Positions 48,205 to 58,998 of a stretch of DNA of 64,000 nt are shown here, one piece after another. Location of the stretch: assembly GCA_026008535.1 (NCBI GenBank), contig BRKX01000007.1:58765001-58829000 (forward strand), in the 5' to 3' direction. The translations under genes were made by a program, and so were the position numbers. The notes under the pieces were generated by a model that was not told the origin of the DNA, made no database searches, and saw nothing but the letters and a program-made list of their open reading frames with translations. Source of the DNA: Perilla frutescens. Taxonomy: Eukaryota; Streptophyta; Magnoliopsida; Lamiales; Lamiaceae. Position 1 is the first letter of the stretch; every line of letters begins with the position of its first letter.

Positions 48205-48764
48205 TTCCCCTCCTCTTGAAAAGAATTTGTCCTCGAATTCGAATCACCTGGATCAAAGACTAAAACGAACTCATCATCGAACTCCTTTTGCACAAACTGC
48301 ATAAAACACATCTCCATGAACGTGCACATCCACTTGGTGTCAAATGGCCGAAACTCTAGCTCCATAGTTTGCCTTGACATGGCATTCACGATCAAATCTG
48401 GTGGTGCATCAACTTCCAATGGAATTTCGTCAACAACTTGTAAAAGAAAGGCATCACAAGAGAACAGTGGACAAATAATGTTAGAACTCGGCAACTTCTC
48501 TAAGCTCGCTGGTTTGAACTCCTTGTGATCTTCAACCATTGCTCCACTGATGTCAATCTCCTTTTTAGAACATGGTTGTAATTCATCCAACTTTTTATTT
48601 ACTTGAACTTCCTCAACTGCAACATTGATCTCCATTTCTTCTATAGGTGCATCAACTGAAATTGTTACCTCAAAAGTAGAATCTTTTTTTATGGCAACGA
48701 TCTCAGATGGTAACTCAACGTGGATCTCCTCTTGAATGTTGCTAGCTTGGCTTGGCACATCCAT
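47985..48764 (-). CDS. ORF2 of the non-autonomous element with LTR-encoded tail
   Basis: This is an open frame of 259 codons. The first ~170 residues are acidic with no family I recognise (several E/V-rich stretches such as EEMEINVAVEEVQVNKK). From about residue 183 it matches the extreme end of CRM-type pol: DSNSRTNSFQEEGND, then SITRLRAIQLQGYFQ after the LTR start at 48204. The parental equivalents are NSRMNSFQQGGND and GPVTRLRAKKLQDYLQ. So the ORF joins a novel N-terminal part to the last ~75 residues of pol. It may be a deletion product kept because the tail overlaps the LTR and purine tract. Function is unknown; it is intact. Confidence 0.65.
   Translation of the reverse strand: MDVPSQASNIQEEIHVELPSEIVAIKKDSTFEVTISVDAPIEEMEINVAVEEVQVNKKLDELQPCSKKEIDISGAMVEDHKEFKPASLEKLPSSNIICPLFSCDAFLLQVVDEIPLEVDAPPDLIVNAMSRQTMELEFRPFDTKWMCTFMEMCFMQFVQKEFDDEFVLVFDPGDSNSRTNSFQEEGNDTSTKSLEELNPKRQICGSITRLRAIQLQGYFQAFVCKKFEDGKEVESNSKIVTLLVINDWRSRFEEENMKK
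48205..48218 (-). other. Polypurine tract of the non-autonomous element
   Basis: On the minus strand CAAGAGGAGGGGAA directly precedes the LTR start TGATACG; it is also in-frame coding sequence of ORF2. Confidence 0.75.
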
Positions 48765-48838
48765 GACCAGCTGAACTGGTGATGCAGGCCGTGTAGGTGG
48801 TACATAGGTACATAGAAACTCCTCGAATCAGGTTCGCT

Positions 48839-49492
48839 CTAACGAAACGGGGCTGTTTGGCGATGAGCTCTAAGTGACAACTCTACATTTGACTCTACTT
48901 GAACCACTTCATTTTGCCTCATCTCTAGACTCTCCAACCACTTCTCTATCTCAATGGCATATTGCACCATGTCCTTCAACTTGTCGAAGTGATACAATGT
49001 TACTCTTTCACGGATTTCCCTTCGTAGACCAGCTAGAAATCTACCCATGGTATCTTCTGGATATTCTTCTACATCAGCTCTTCTCATGGCTTCAATCAAT
49101 TTGTTGTAGTAGGCATTTATACTTTGATCTCTTTGTCTAAGCTTGTATAGCTTCTCCTCCAACTCCCATTGGTAGTGGTCTGGAATGAAGCGTTTCCACA
49201 TCAAATCTTTCAACTTACGCCATGTGTCGATAGGTGGAAGGTGATCTCGGTCGCATCGATCTTGCTGGAATTTCCACCATGTTGCTGCGTAGCCCTTAAA
49301 CTTCAATGAGATTAATTGGACCTTTTTTGGCTCAGGGAAGTAGTAGTGCTTAAAAACCTTGTCTATCTTGCGTTCCCAAGCAAGATATGTCTCTGGATCG
49401 TGTAGTCCCTCTAATTCAGGGATGATCACTTTATTGCGGTGTAGACCATCAGCATCTCTGAATCGATTCGGGCGGACGCGAACCGGATCCAT
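48839..49492 (-). CDS. gag of the non-autonomous element, 217 aa
   Basis: An ATG at 49492 (MDPVRVRPNRFRDADG) opens a frame of 217 codons. It holds the gag core: IPELEGLHDPETYLAWERK, LKFKGYAATWW and the helical segment ending MVQYAIEIEKWLE. The last residues LSLRAHRQTAPFR lead to TAG; there is no CCHC knuckle, unlike the CRM-like gag at 19253, which is otherwise clearly related. Losing the knuckle suggests a shortened capsid protein that could co-assemble with a helper gag. The intact frame, next to a stop-ridden autonomous relative, is notable. A pyrimidine-rich leader with GTGTA..GGTG repeats (49494-50087) precedes it. Confidence 0.8.
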   Translation of the reverse strand: MDPVRVRPNRFRDADGLHRNKVIIPELEGLHDPETYLAWERKIDKVFKHYYFPEPKKVQLISLKFKGYAATWWKFQQDRCDRDHLPPIDTWRKLKDLMWKRFIPDHYQWELEEKLYKLRQRDQSINAYYNKLIEAMRRADVEEYPEDTMGRFLAGLRREIRERVTLYHFDKLKDMVQYAIEIEKWLESLEMRQNEVVQVESNVELSLRAHRQTAPFR

Positions 49493-50087
49493 CTAACTTG
49501 ATGATGTGAGGCTGCTGTATAGATGGTGTAGGTAAACCGGCTGTTTTTGGTATATGGTGTGTGGTGTACGGGTGTAGGGTGCATTTAGTATACGGGTGTA
49601 TGAATCGGGTGGTGTATGGATGGTGTACGGTGCACACAGTGGTGTAGGGAGTAATTTTCGATCCACTAGTGGTGATATGGATGAAAATTAATGCTATGGA
49701 GAAGGATAAGGATGGTGGAGAAAGATTAGGATGAAAGAAAACTAGATAAAGAAGGAAAAGATATAGATAAGGTAGTATCTATTTAGATGTGTTTCACCTA
49801 GATGGACATAATCTAAATAGTCTAAGTTACCTAATATAGATGGTAGGAGTCTAAAACAACTAGGAAAGAATAAGGAATTTCGAAAATCAAATCTGATTTT
49901 TTTTTTCGGATTTTTTTTCGGCAGATTTTTTTTGCTGTAGGGCTTCGACCCTTTGCTCTTTTTTCTTATCTTATTTTTTTCAATGAATAATCAAATTTAC
50001 AACTCAAGACACGTAGACAAATTACTGTCACGTAGACTGACACGCGTATGACACGTCGGATTGAACCACCACCAGCAGAGCTGACGT
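49493..50087 (-). other. Leader of the non-autonomous element
   Basis: No gene is seen. It has repeats of TGGTGTA(C/T)GG around 49520-49650 and poly-T runs near 49895-49935. Confidence 0.5.
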
Positions 50088-50100
50088 GGCTCTGATGCTA
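50088..50100 (-). other. Primer-binding site of the non-autonomous element
   Basis: Minus-strand TAGCATCAGAGCC, a one-base variant of the tRNA-Met site, lies nine bases inside the LTR; the following ACGTC is shared with the CRM-like element's site. Confidence 0.65.
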
Positions 50101-50109
50101 AATTTATTA

Positions 50110-51432
50110 TGTGACCCGGACAATGAATCCAAGACACGAGATTTATGCATGCGGAAAACTTATAGATTGAAACACATCAGGCGAATGAAGGATTCAATCC
50201 GACAGATAACAAGACATAAAAATAGCACACAAAACTAAGACAAACGGGCTGGAATGGAACGTGGGTTTACGGATGATATATGGGATGTGTAGGTTTTGAT
50301 GATTAGGTGAAGAATGGCTTGGGAAGATAGGTTATGATAGCGATAAGATGAACTTACGAATGATGTTGTAGAACATGATGAATTGAGCGCGTATGACTGA
50401 TCACGACAGGAACTGGATGGATGAACCTTAAACTGATCTTGGGGTGGCTTGATATTGATATGGACGAAATATGGAGGTGGATGAACTTGGGATGGATGAA
50501 CCTTAAACTGATCGGCGAACCCGTGTTGTAAACCCGAACGCGCACGTCTAACTTCTCCGGATAGCAATTCTCCCAAGTACTCGATGTACCCTAAAGAACT
50601 TAAATAGAACTTATGATTTGCTAGATCAAAAGAACTTGATAAATGGGTGATCAACCAAAGGATCGTGAGACAATTGAGAAATTAATCTTTTATTTCATGC
50701 AACTTCTAAATAATAATGTCACATAGATGTCCTATTTATAATGCTAGGATCTACTAAACTAGGTAGCAAAACTATCCTAACTAGACTAGGAAATCTGCTT
50801 TAATTAAACTAGAAATCTTATCTAAACTAGAATTATATTTAAAGAAGAAAACTACCTTAAATAGAACTTTATCTACCTAATTAAATAAAAAAATGAAAAT
50901 TAATAAAATAAATACCAAAAATCAAATAATAAAATCTAACTATGGATAAAATAAATCCCAATGGACTTGGACCTTCTAATTGGTGTCTTGGGCTCTTCAA
51001 ATGGCTGATCCAACACGCCATCTTCATCTAGTCAACTCTTTTGGGCTTCTTCTTCAATTGTCATAGTTAGGATTTCATCAACTAAACTATATTCTAAAAT
51101 AAATAAAGACTATAGTCTAAACAAAATCAATCCCCTTAATTAATTCATTAAGGGCCGAAACTACTCGGTATGTGCATACCGACGGGTATACGCACATTTC
51201 AAGTCTTGGTCTTCACTTTTTCATGTTTTGTTCTTCAAACCTTGATCTCCAATCTTTAATTACCAGCAAAGTAACAATTTTGGAGTTGCTCTCAACTTCT
51301 TTGCCATCTTCGAACTTCTTACATACAAATGCTTAGAAATATCCTTGCAATTGTATTGCTCGAAATCGTGTAATTGAACCACACATTTACCGCTTCAGAT
51401 TAAGTTTTTCAAGGTTTTTTGTGGACGTATCA
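50110..51432 (-). repeat. 5' LTR of the non-autonomous element
   Basis: It is similar to 46865-48204 over its length. One replaced stretch lies near 50480-50520, where a GGATGAACCTTAAACTGATC segment is duplicated. Confidence 0.9.
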
Positions 51433-52240
51433 AGTTAATTAATATCAAATTAAGGACCCACGTATTCAAGATCGCACTAATATATTATAAATGTGAACTT
51501 GGAGATTATAGCACCCTTCCATTTAGGAAGTGGACAAAATTAAAATTTAGTGGAGAGTATTTTATGAACATAAACATAAATAGTTCAAAATATATCGATA
51601 CTGATACTCATACATTAATATTAGAGTTACATTAAATAAATCGAAAATATAATCACAAAGATAAACACTGGTCGGAAAATAGCAATGTCATCGTTGACTT
51701 CAACTACCAACAACATTAATAGATAGATAAGCTACTTCTAACAAGAATTTATGGACATCGATATAATATTTTTTCTAATGTCAATCAAAACAATTGAAAG
51801 ACTATTTTTCCGACATAGATCTAATTTTCCGAGATAAATTACAAATTAGTTGACAATAACGAATCAATAGGAAATTGAAACAATGTTCCTCGTATAGGCT
51901 ATCCTACCAGAAACTTTTTTTTTTTAATACTAATACTAATAATAATAATAATAATAAGGGTAAACTATTATTTAATTATATCCCCAAATATTTCAGATTT
52001 TTCAAATCCATCCCAACTAACATTTTTGTCGATTAAAGATCTAAACTATTTAAAAATTAATCAAAATTAATATCTGATGCATTTTCCGAAATATAAAATA
52101 TAATTGAGCTACGCATAAGAACTTTTATTAAAACAAAGAAGGCAACGTAGAATATTTCACATAGCCAAAATTATCTTGTTTTGGCGCTAGGTGCTAGGAA
52201 AATTATATGCTCCCCCCCGAGTACTACCCGGGTCCGTTAG
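51433..52240. other. Intergenic DNA holding dispersed repeat arm B
   Basis: No gene. 51575-51830 is the inverted match of 45480-45720. AAT trinucleotides run at 51935-51957. Confidence 0.45.
51575..51830 (-). repeat. Dispersed repeat, arm B
   Basis: The reverse complement shares ATAAATTCTTGTTAGAAG, AGCTTATCTA, TTGCTATTTTCCGACC and TTCGATTTATTTAATGT with 45480-45720. Confidence 0.6.
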
Positions 52241-52265
52241 GATGCCGACACGTGGCCCGGGGGGG

Positions 52266-53416
52266 AAAAATACGCTGAATAAAGATAAATCAGTATATCT
52301 TTGAGAAATACGGCCACTTTTTGCTCAAATACGCCCCATTTAGCTATTAGGACACTTTGGCTCCATCATTGGCTGCACAGCATTCGAAAAGAACTTTTTA
52401 CCTTACCAATGTACAACCTTTTTATGAACAGTTCATGTTCACGTTTTTTTTTATTTTTTTGTCATTTTGGGTTCCACTATTATAGTTAATTAAAATTTTG
52501 ATCTAAATTTTAATTTAAGATATGGTAATCTGAATGGTATATATTAACAATTGACTTGTTGTGATACTGAAGAAATGTGGAAAAAGATGTGTAACTTGTA
52601 ATTTTATCCAGAAATGCGATTTAGAACGTAAATTTGAGTATCGAAACTGATATCGGCACTGTTGATTTCTTGTACCAATAAACTGTATTTGTTGTCGGCA
52701 AAGATAAAATTGTGGTTATCATAATTTTTGAAAGGTGTAAATGACATCGACAGTTCAAAATAGAACTTTGAATGTGTAATTATGAAATATTTTTTATTAA
52801 TTTCATCTCAAAAAATGAAACGTGTAATGTAACGTCTAGTGGAAAACTCTAATTTTTCAATAATGGGACTTAATGGCACCCTCTGAACAGTATTTAATGT
52901 AACGTGTCGAGATATGTGTCGGCAACGTGCATATATATAATTTGGGGTATTTTGATGCATCGGCAAACCTTTGTTAGGGTTTCTAGATTAATTTTATTAG
53001 CAAAACTGACGTCGGCAGAGTCGATTAGGTTTTAAAATCGGGCTTTCAAAATTTCAGTATGAGTTCCAATCCCGTGCAAAATCTAATTAAAAAATAGTTT
53101 CCGGAAAAGAGAGTCACTCTTAAAGTGCATCGACAACCGCGCGCGGGTAAAATTCTAAAACTGAAAAATTTCGTAGCGAACGGACGCCATTTTTTTGGAA
53201 AAAAATCTTCGCCGGAGGGGTTGCAACTGCTGAGCGGAAGTTTGGGTGTCTTCGAATAGTCGCGTCGCTCGCATTAGAAGGAGGTATGTGCTTCATAAGC
53301 AAGTGTACTCTGTTTTCACAACATTCGACTGTTTGTATGTGATTTTTTTTTTTGACAAACCCTTTAATATTTTTGGTGAAAGTCGTCTTCATTCTCGGAA
53401 AATCAAGTGTTGGATA
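52266..53416 (+). other. Upstream non-coding part of the MULE
   Basis: No gene. It holds AAATACG(G/C)CC repeats near 52307 and 52326 and several TGTCGGCA or ATCGGCA words (52693, 52917, 52960, 53011). It probably contains the promoter of the protease gene. Confidence 0.5.
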
Positions 53417-56400
53417 ATGTCGCACCGTTGTGAACACCGAGCGCCGGATGCGGAGGGGCCGACGTCGCGTCAAGGAAGGGAGGGCACAAGAAACACTACC
53501 AGGGGTAAGTCTGTGTTTTCGATTTTCAAGTTTATCTATGTAATTTATGTCGTATGTATGCAAAGGTGCCCCATTTTCACCTTATCAACGTTTGGGTTTC
53601 TGATTTTACTCGTTTGCGCACGGTTAGGGTTTTCATTACAAACACGTTTGATGACGGACTTGAAGTGTTGAACTCATTTCCTTATGCTCTGTTTCTGAAT
53701 TTTCATTGTTTTTCCGTGGACTCGATTTTGGTTGAAAGGCTCCGCCTCTGGTGCAGGGGCTAGATAATTATACATATATCTACGTCGTATGTAAATTCAT
53801 TAAATGTGTAGTAGCTAATTAACAATCTTCCATAACAACGTAACTGCAAGGCAATATGGTATATGCGTGCAAGATAAATATTTGAAATTAGATTAGAGAA
53901 AGAATTTTGCATTATTGGATTTTTGTTGCGATTGAGCTGACTGGGGTAGATTGAAAGATTCAAACTAGTATGTTCTTTCCCTTCTGAATAGGCACGAATA
54001 TTGATTAAGACTACGCGCTCTACCATAACGTAACGGTTTTATTTTCGGTTAACATCAATATTAAATTGAAGAATTCTATTAAATTGTTAAATCCTAAGTC
54101 GTGCTCTTAAGTGGCTATTAAATGATTATTACGTGATGTTAGACTTATGTGTGAAGCAAGGGGAAGGGGGTTCACCCTCTTTTAACAAAGTGTAGTGCGT
54201 GAATGTGCAGGTGCCCAAATTTCAGTGCGTGGAAATTTCGGAGAAGTGATAAGTCAGGTGCGTGGCCGGCTGAATAAGGCTAATGTTCAGGCATTTCGGG
54301 GGACATGCTTCGGCCATCTCATAGACATGCCCGACATTCAGTGTCAGGGCCAACTCATCTACTTCCTTCTGACTCACCTGGAGCCGGAGTCTGAGGTCCG
54401 AAACCGGCTATGTTTTTCGATCAACGGACAGCGCATTGAACTAGGGCCGCAGGAATTCTATTGCTTGAGCGGCTTGCGGTTCAACGAAGCGGCTCCACCG
54501 CCGACGTCGTCAGACATGCACCGAGACATTTTTATGAGCAAGCCTTTCATGAAAGCTCACGACATTGATGAAAAATTCGAAAGTTATAGCGACATGCATC
54601 GTGGTGCTGGCAGCTTGGTTTTGAGACTTGCCATGCTTCATATCGTCTACGGTCTACTCTTGAATAGAGATCAATTGTCGAAATCGATTGAGCTGGAGTA
54701 TCTGCACCTCATCGACGACTACCATACTTTCAACAATTTTCCTTGGGGGAAAGTTGCTTATCAATTCCTGGTGAAATCGACGCATGCAGCCAGAGGGAAC
54801 ATCGCCCGCGCGAAGGGTTCCTCGTCGAGGCCTTCGACGGATATTTGTGGTTGCTCTTTTGTTCTGCAGATATTTGCCTTTGAGGTGATGCCGAGGCTAG
54901 CATCCCACTGCGCACACAGAGTTCCTGAGACGTTGTTCCCCCGGTTCATGAACTGGACCGCCGATCAATACTTTAAAGCTTCTGCTCTAGCGCCGCTCTT
55001 CAATGACAACGCGGCAGACTCGACGGTACATTATTTACTTACTTGCTCCTGAATGGTGTAGGAAGCACTGAAATTTTTTGCAAGGCATTCAATCAACCAA
55101 GAATCTCTTTGTTAACAGGTTCCCTTTGTGTTGACAAGCTCGGAGATTGCGAGGTTGGAAAGCGTGGGTTTGATCCACGATGAGTCGTCCCCACCACCAG
55201 TGGCGCGACGTTTAAGTCTTATCGATGAGGACGACATCCCTGGGAACGAGCCTGAAGTGGAAGTGGTAGGATCGCGGGTGGCTCGGGCGCTGGAGGTGCG
55301 CCGATCACCGCGGAAACACGTCGGCAGCGCCTGTTCTTCAAGGTCCAAGTCGCGGCCGCCATCGACGAGCACTGAGCCATCTAAGAAGACATCGAGGGCT
55401 GATGCTGGAGCACCGGAGACCTTATCGGCCATCTCCCGAATGATAGTTGTAAGGAATTTATGCTATTATTGCTTTGTTAAACCTGCGCTTGGTTAATTGC
55501 TCATGAAGCCACCGTCGACTTGTCGACAGGACTCGAATGCGCTTGTCCTGGCGAGGATCGACAGTTTGGATAAGGCCATCATGCGCATGGAGCGGAAGGT
55601 CGATGCTCTATACAAAGCACAGAAACATACCATCGACGGGCAGCGTACGAACGTGAGACGGGAAATGGCGGAGAACAGTAGGGAGCATATCGGGAAAGGG
55701 GACGCTGCTGGGGTCAACACCAATATGGCTATTGCCGATATGCATGGCAATGTTGCCGACATGCATGGTAATGTTGCCGACATTGGTCGGAAAGTCTCGG
55801 GGACTGCCGACAAGTTGATGGCCAGCACATTCACAGAGGCCGATGGGAGAAAGGAAACAGCAGGGGATGATGCAAAAGATGACAGGGAAGAAGCCCGTGA
55901 TGGAGTCGAGCCGCAGGGCTCTGATGCCGCCGATGCCGACATACAAGTCCATGCTGCCGACAGGCCTGCCGACACTGTCGATAAGGTTGCTTCCGCTGCC
56001 GACAATGCCGACATACAAGGCCATGCTTCCGACGCCGACGACAGTCATGCCGACACTGCCGACAAGGATGCTGCGGATGCCAGTCATGCCGACACTGCCG
56101 ACATGTCAAGATTGGCTGAGCTTGTTGCAGAAGCATGTAGAGACATCGTTCCCGGTGAGGAGGACTCAGTGGCGGAGGATGTCGACGATGATGTCTTGCG
56201 TGCAGTGGATGCCTATGTGGGCGAGGGCAGTGAAGGCGATGCTGTCGACACGGATGTTGATATCAGCTTCCTGAGCGAAGAAGAGTCAGGTATTTCGTCT
56301 CACATGCTCTCCTTTTGCTTTGCTATCTCAATGGAATCATGTGGATCTACGTGTTTCAGATAAGGGAGAAACTCCTCCGGCGACGACGATGCTGCCCGTA

Positions 56401-57586
56401 AAGAGGAAGCTCTTCATCCCCGAAGCAAGACCTTATGAGAGGGAACAACCGCCACAGAAGAAGGCAAAGCCATCTCGCGCCAGGGTGAAGCCGAAGCAGC
56501 ACCGAGAGCCGTCAATGGCTGCATTAATGTCCGGGAAGTATGTCGTAGCGAGGGAGTATAAGTGGGCCGTGGTGAAGCCGTTTCACGAATGGTACGAGAA
56601 AGGTGTCGTCAAACAGCCGTGAGTTCTCAATCACTACACATTTTAGTAATTTTTAGTTACTTTATATTCGTCTCCAAACGCAAGCGATCTCTTTTGCAGC
56701 CCTTCGAGGCTATCGTTGCCCGTGGAATGCAAGGGACAATGTGATGCCCCCTGGTTCAAGGGGCTGTGGACAGCGAGAGGATGGCTCGATAATGATGTGA
56801 GTGACCTTAAATTTTAGAATCCCGTCCCCATGACATTTATAGGGTCTCAACATTACTAAGTCTTACTACGCTTCCGGTTTCATTGTCCTATTCCTCGTAG
56901 CAATGCGACGTCCTGTTGAATTTGTTGATTATATTCTCATCAGAATTCCCTGATTACTTTAAGAAGGATTGGACTCTGATTGAGTCACTTGGCTGGGTAA
57001 GTATTACGACTATATAGTTGTTTATTAATTAGAAAGCTACCAATCACTTATTCAGCGTCGACGTAATATGCAGCAAACATTGGTTATGGAGAACATGGAC
57101 GAGGTTCGTGATCGCATTACCCCTTATGTCGATGGCAATTATCCTCAGCAGGGCGGTAAGCCATGGCACTCAGTTCACGTGGTTTATGGGATCGGGCATG
57201 TGTCCGACGATCATTGGGTCCTTTACATGCTACATTTCGGACTTCAGTCAATTATTGTATTCGACCCGACCTCGAAGCGCTGCAAGGACTGGTCCGACGT
57301 CAAGAGCGCCTTTCACCATGTGCAGCGGAATGTGCCATTGCTTTGCAAATACGGTGACGTCTACAGGAACAGGCCCCTAGCCGGTCCTCCCGCGGAGGTG
57401 TGGAAGCTGCTGCGGTTTGAACATCCTCCACAGCAAGTAAATAACTCGGACTGTGGGGTTTTCTGCGTTAAGATATTGGAGTGCTTGCTAACGGGTCAGC
57501 TGTTCGATGAGATTGTGCCGGAGAAGGGGCCGTACTACAGGAAGGCATTCTGCGCCGAACTATTCGCCCGTAGCCATGAAATTTGA
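53417..57586 (+). CDS. DUF1985-like + C48 (Ulp1/SUMO-protease-like) protein, eight exons, 991 aa
   Basis: Exons: 53417-53504, 54211-55025, 55119-55448, 55530-56289, 56360-56618, 56700-56796, 56901-56996 and 57056-57586. All junctions are GT-AG with matching phases, giving 992 codons with no internal stop. Residues 30-301 have the FGHLIDMPDIQCQGQLIYFLL and LGPQEFYCLSGLRF motifs of DUF1985. Residues 412-665 form a low-complexity acidic region with repeated ADTAD and ADIQ.HA words, encoded by GCCGACA repeats. A basic KRKLF...KKAKPSRARVKPK stretch follows (possible nuclear signal). The C-terminal domain has the C48 active site: His868 (DDHWVLY), Asp885 (VFDP), Gln941/942 and Cys948 (NNSDCGVF). 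Expected activity is cleavage of SUMO or a SUMO-like modifier. The intact frame suggests recent selection or mobility. Exon joins are predicted by eye. Confidence 0.88.
55730..56110 (+). repeat. GCCGACA heptamer cluster in exon 4
   Basis: Twelve exact GCCGACA copies lie in about 380 bases, in contexts like CATGCCGACACTGCCGACA. They are in one frame, giving Ala-Asp-(Thr/Ile/Lys/Met) words. Confidence 0.85.
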
Positions 57587-58023
57587 ATATTTGTCTGATT
57601 TCTATGTATCTATTTATGTAGTTGTAGGTCTAGCCAAACAGATGTGTATAGTAGGTTTGCAAATATATAAGGGGCTAATATTTTGCGTGTGCATAAGTCA
57701 ATATTAGAACTGCCGACATATTAGGGTGACTAGTAGTTCATTGATGTTTGTCTATGTGTTTTGGTCAGGCAGTTCAGGATGTGCCCACGCTATATATGTT
57801 TTTGTATGTGCTTTGGTAAGGCATTTTAAAATGTGCCGATGCTATATATGTTGTATTTTGCTCGTAATTGAACGATGTAGTTGTGATTTATCTTGCTTAA
57901 CACATATTTTAAAAGTATGCAAACACACGGCATAATTAATTAAATACAACACTAACGATTGGAGGCTGGAATACACTAGCAACATGTCCGGAAAAGGGAG
58001 AAAACATTAGAACCGCAATTGCT
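57587..58023. other. Spacer between convergent genes
   Basis: No gene. It holds one TGCCGACA (57711) and a repeated phrase, GTGTTTTGGTCAGGCAGTTC..GATGTGCC (57756) and GTGCTTTGGTAAGGCATTTT..ATGTGCC (57808), each followed by GCTATATATGTT. Confidence 0.5.
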
Positions 58024-58594
58024 TCACTCAATGTCGCTCTGGCTTGACTGAAATGGGTAGTAGTCATCGTCCCTAACGATAAAAGGCTCACCGGTCTCAA
58101 ATAAGTTCATCAGGGATCGGTAGTGCGGCTCGCCCTTGCTTCGATAGAACGTCGTCAACGGATTCATCTGCGCGGATGAAGTGCAAGATTTGTTTAGTTA
58201 ACTACCCAATTAAAGTTTCCAACTGTGTCGGCAGAATGTGTAGTGATAAGTAGGATACCTCTTCAAAATGTGTCCATGTCTTATCCGGAGCATAGAACTT
58301 GTTGCTCTTGCGATTCCACTGAAACTCGGCCGGTGTGTAGTCCCACAACAGCTTCAAAGTCTCGTAGCGTGTCGCTAGCATGTCGACATGCGCATCATAC
58401 CACTCCATACTGTATTTCTTCGAGAATTCCTCGTTGATGACCGCCCGAACGTTGGAAATGGCCGTGCTGTTGTCTTCATACCCGACAGTCCACACTCCTT
58501 CCTCCTTCTGATCAAGTAGCTCATTCACGATGCGGGATTCAAGCATGGCAGTCCAATGATCATCGTAGAAAAATGCCTCTTGAGGTGGCGCCAT
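58024..58594 (-). CDS. Myb/SANT-like protein 1, two exons, 159 aa
   Basis: Exon 1 is 58594-58259 (112 codons) and exon 2 58167-58024 (47 codons plus TGA), joined in phase 0 at GAG|GTATCC and CGCGCAG|ATG. Residues 14-110 fit the trihelical Myb/SANT-like domain (Myb_DNA-bind_3 type): W at the start of helix 1, INEEF..KYS then MLATRYETLK.LWDY, and FQWN before TW..FEE. The tail NPLTTFYRSKGEPHYRSLMNLFE is the usual motif after this domain in plant transposon-related proteins. It is probably DNA-binding. It is the best conserved of three tandem paralogues. Upstream a minus TTTAAAG may serve as a TATA element. Confidence 0.75.
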
Positions 58595-58998
58595 TTTGGA
58601 CAGGATCGTCGTAGGACAGGACAGTAAAGAGAAGACAAGGGGGGAGTTTGTGGGAGTGCATTTGAGAATGGCGTTTTAGCTTTAAATGGGGAACCTGCCG
58701 ACATTAGATATTGTATATGGACAAATAATTGTACAAAAGGAATATATTCCCTGCATTCGAAAATTTGCTTTGGAAATAGGTGTGCATACATCTTTACCGA
58801 CAAGGTCATAGAATAGTCTAGTCAAACATCTTCCACATCAACGCACGAAGCCCAAAACAACGAACATACAACCAAATTCAAAGTAAATGGATTCAAGTTC
58901 ACACATACAGAAGTTTTAATGGAACTCAACAGGGAAATAAGACTTAGGCACGTCGACAGTCGCATAATTCACAACGACATAAAGTAGAGGACACATGT

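Larger units (their letters stand above)
46865..51432 (-). mobile_element. Non-autonomous LTR retrotransposon (gag without pol)
   Basis: Two similar LTRs (46865-48204 and 50110-51432) flank about 1.9 kb read on the minus strand. The primer site is at 50088-50100, the gag ORF at 49492-48839, a second ORF at 48764-47985 and a purine tract before 48204. Protease, RT, RNase H and integrase are absent. The gag core and the LTR-encoded tail resemble those of the CRM-like element at 17047, and both LTRs share TTCGGCCCTTAATGA..AATTAAGGGG. It therefore probably moved with enzymes of a CRM-type relative. Flanking pentamers (TATGA, AGTTA) do not match. Confidence 0.85.

Noticed and set aside
53246..53671. 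ORF spanning exon 1 of the protease gene
   Set aside because: The longer frame differs from that of the ATG at 53417, which splices in phase to the DUF1985 exon.
55493..56136. Minus-strand ORFs opposite exon 4 of the protease gene
   Set aside because: They are shadows of the GCCGACA repeats; the plus-strand frame has phased introns and a recognisable C48 domain.
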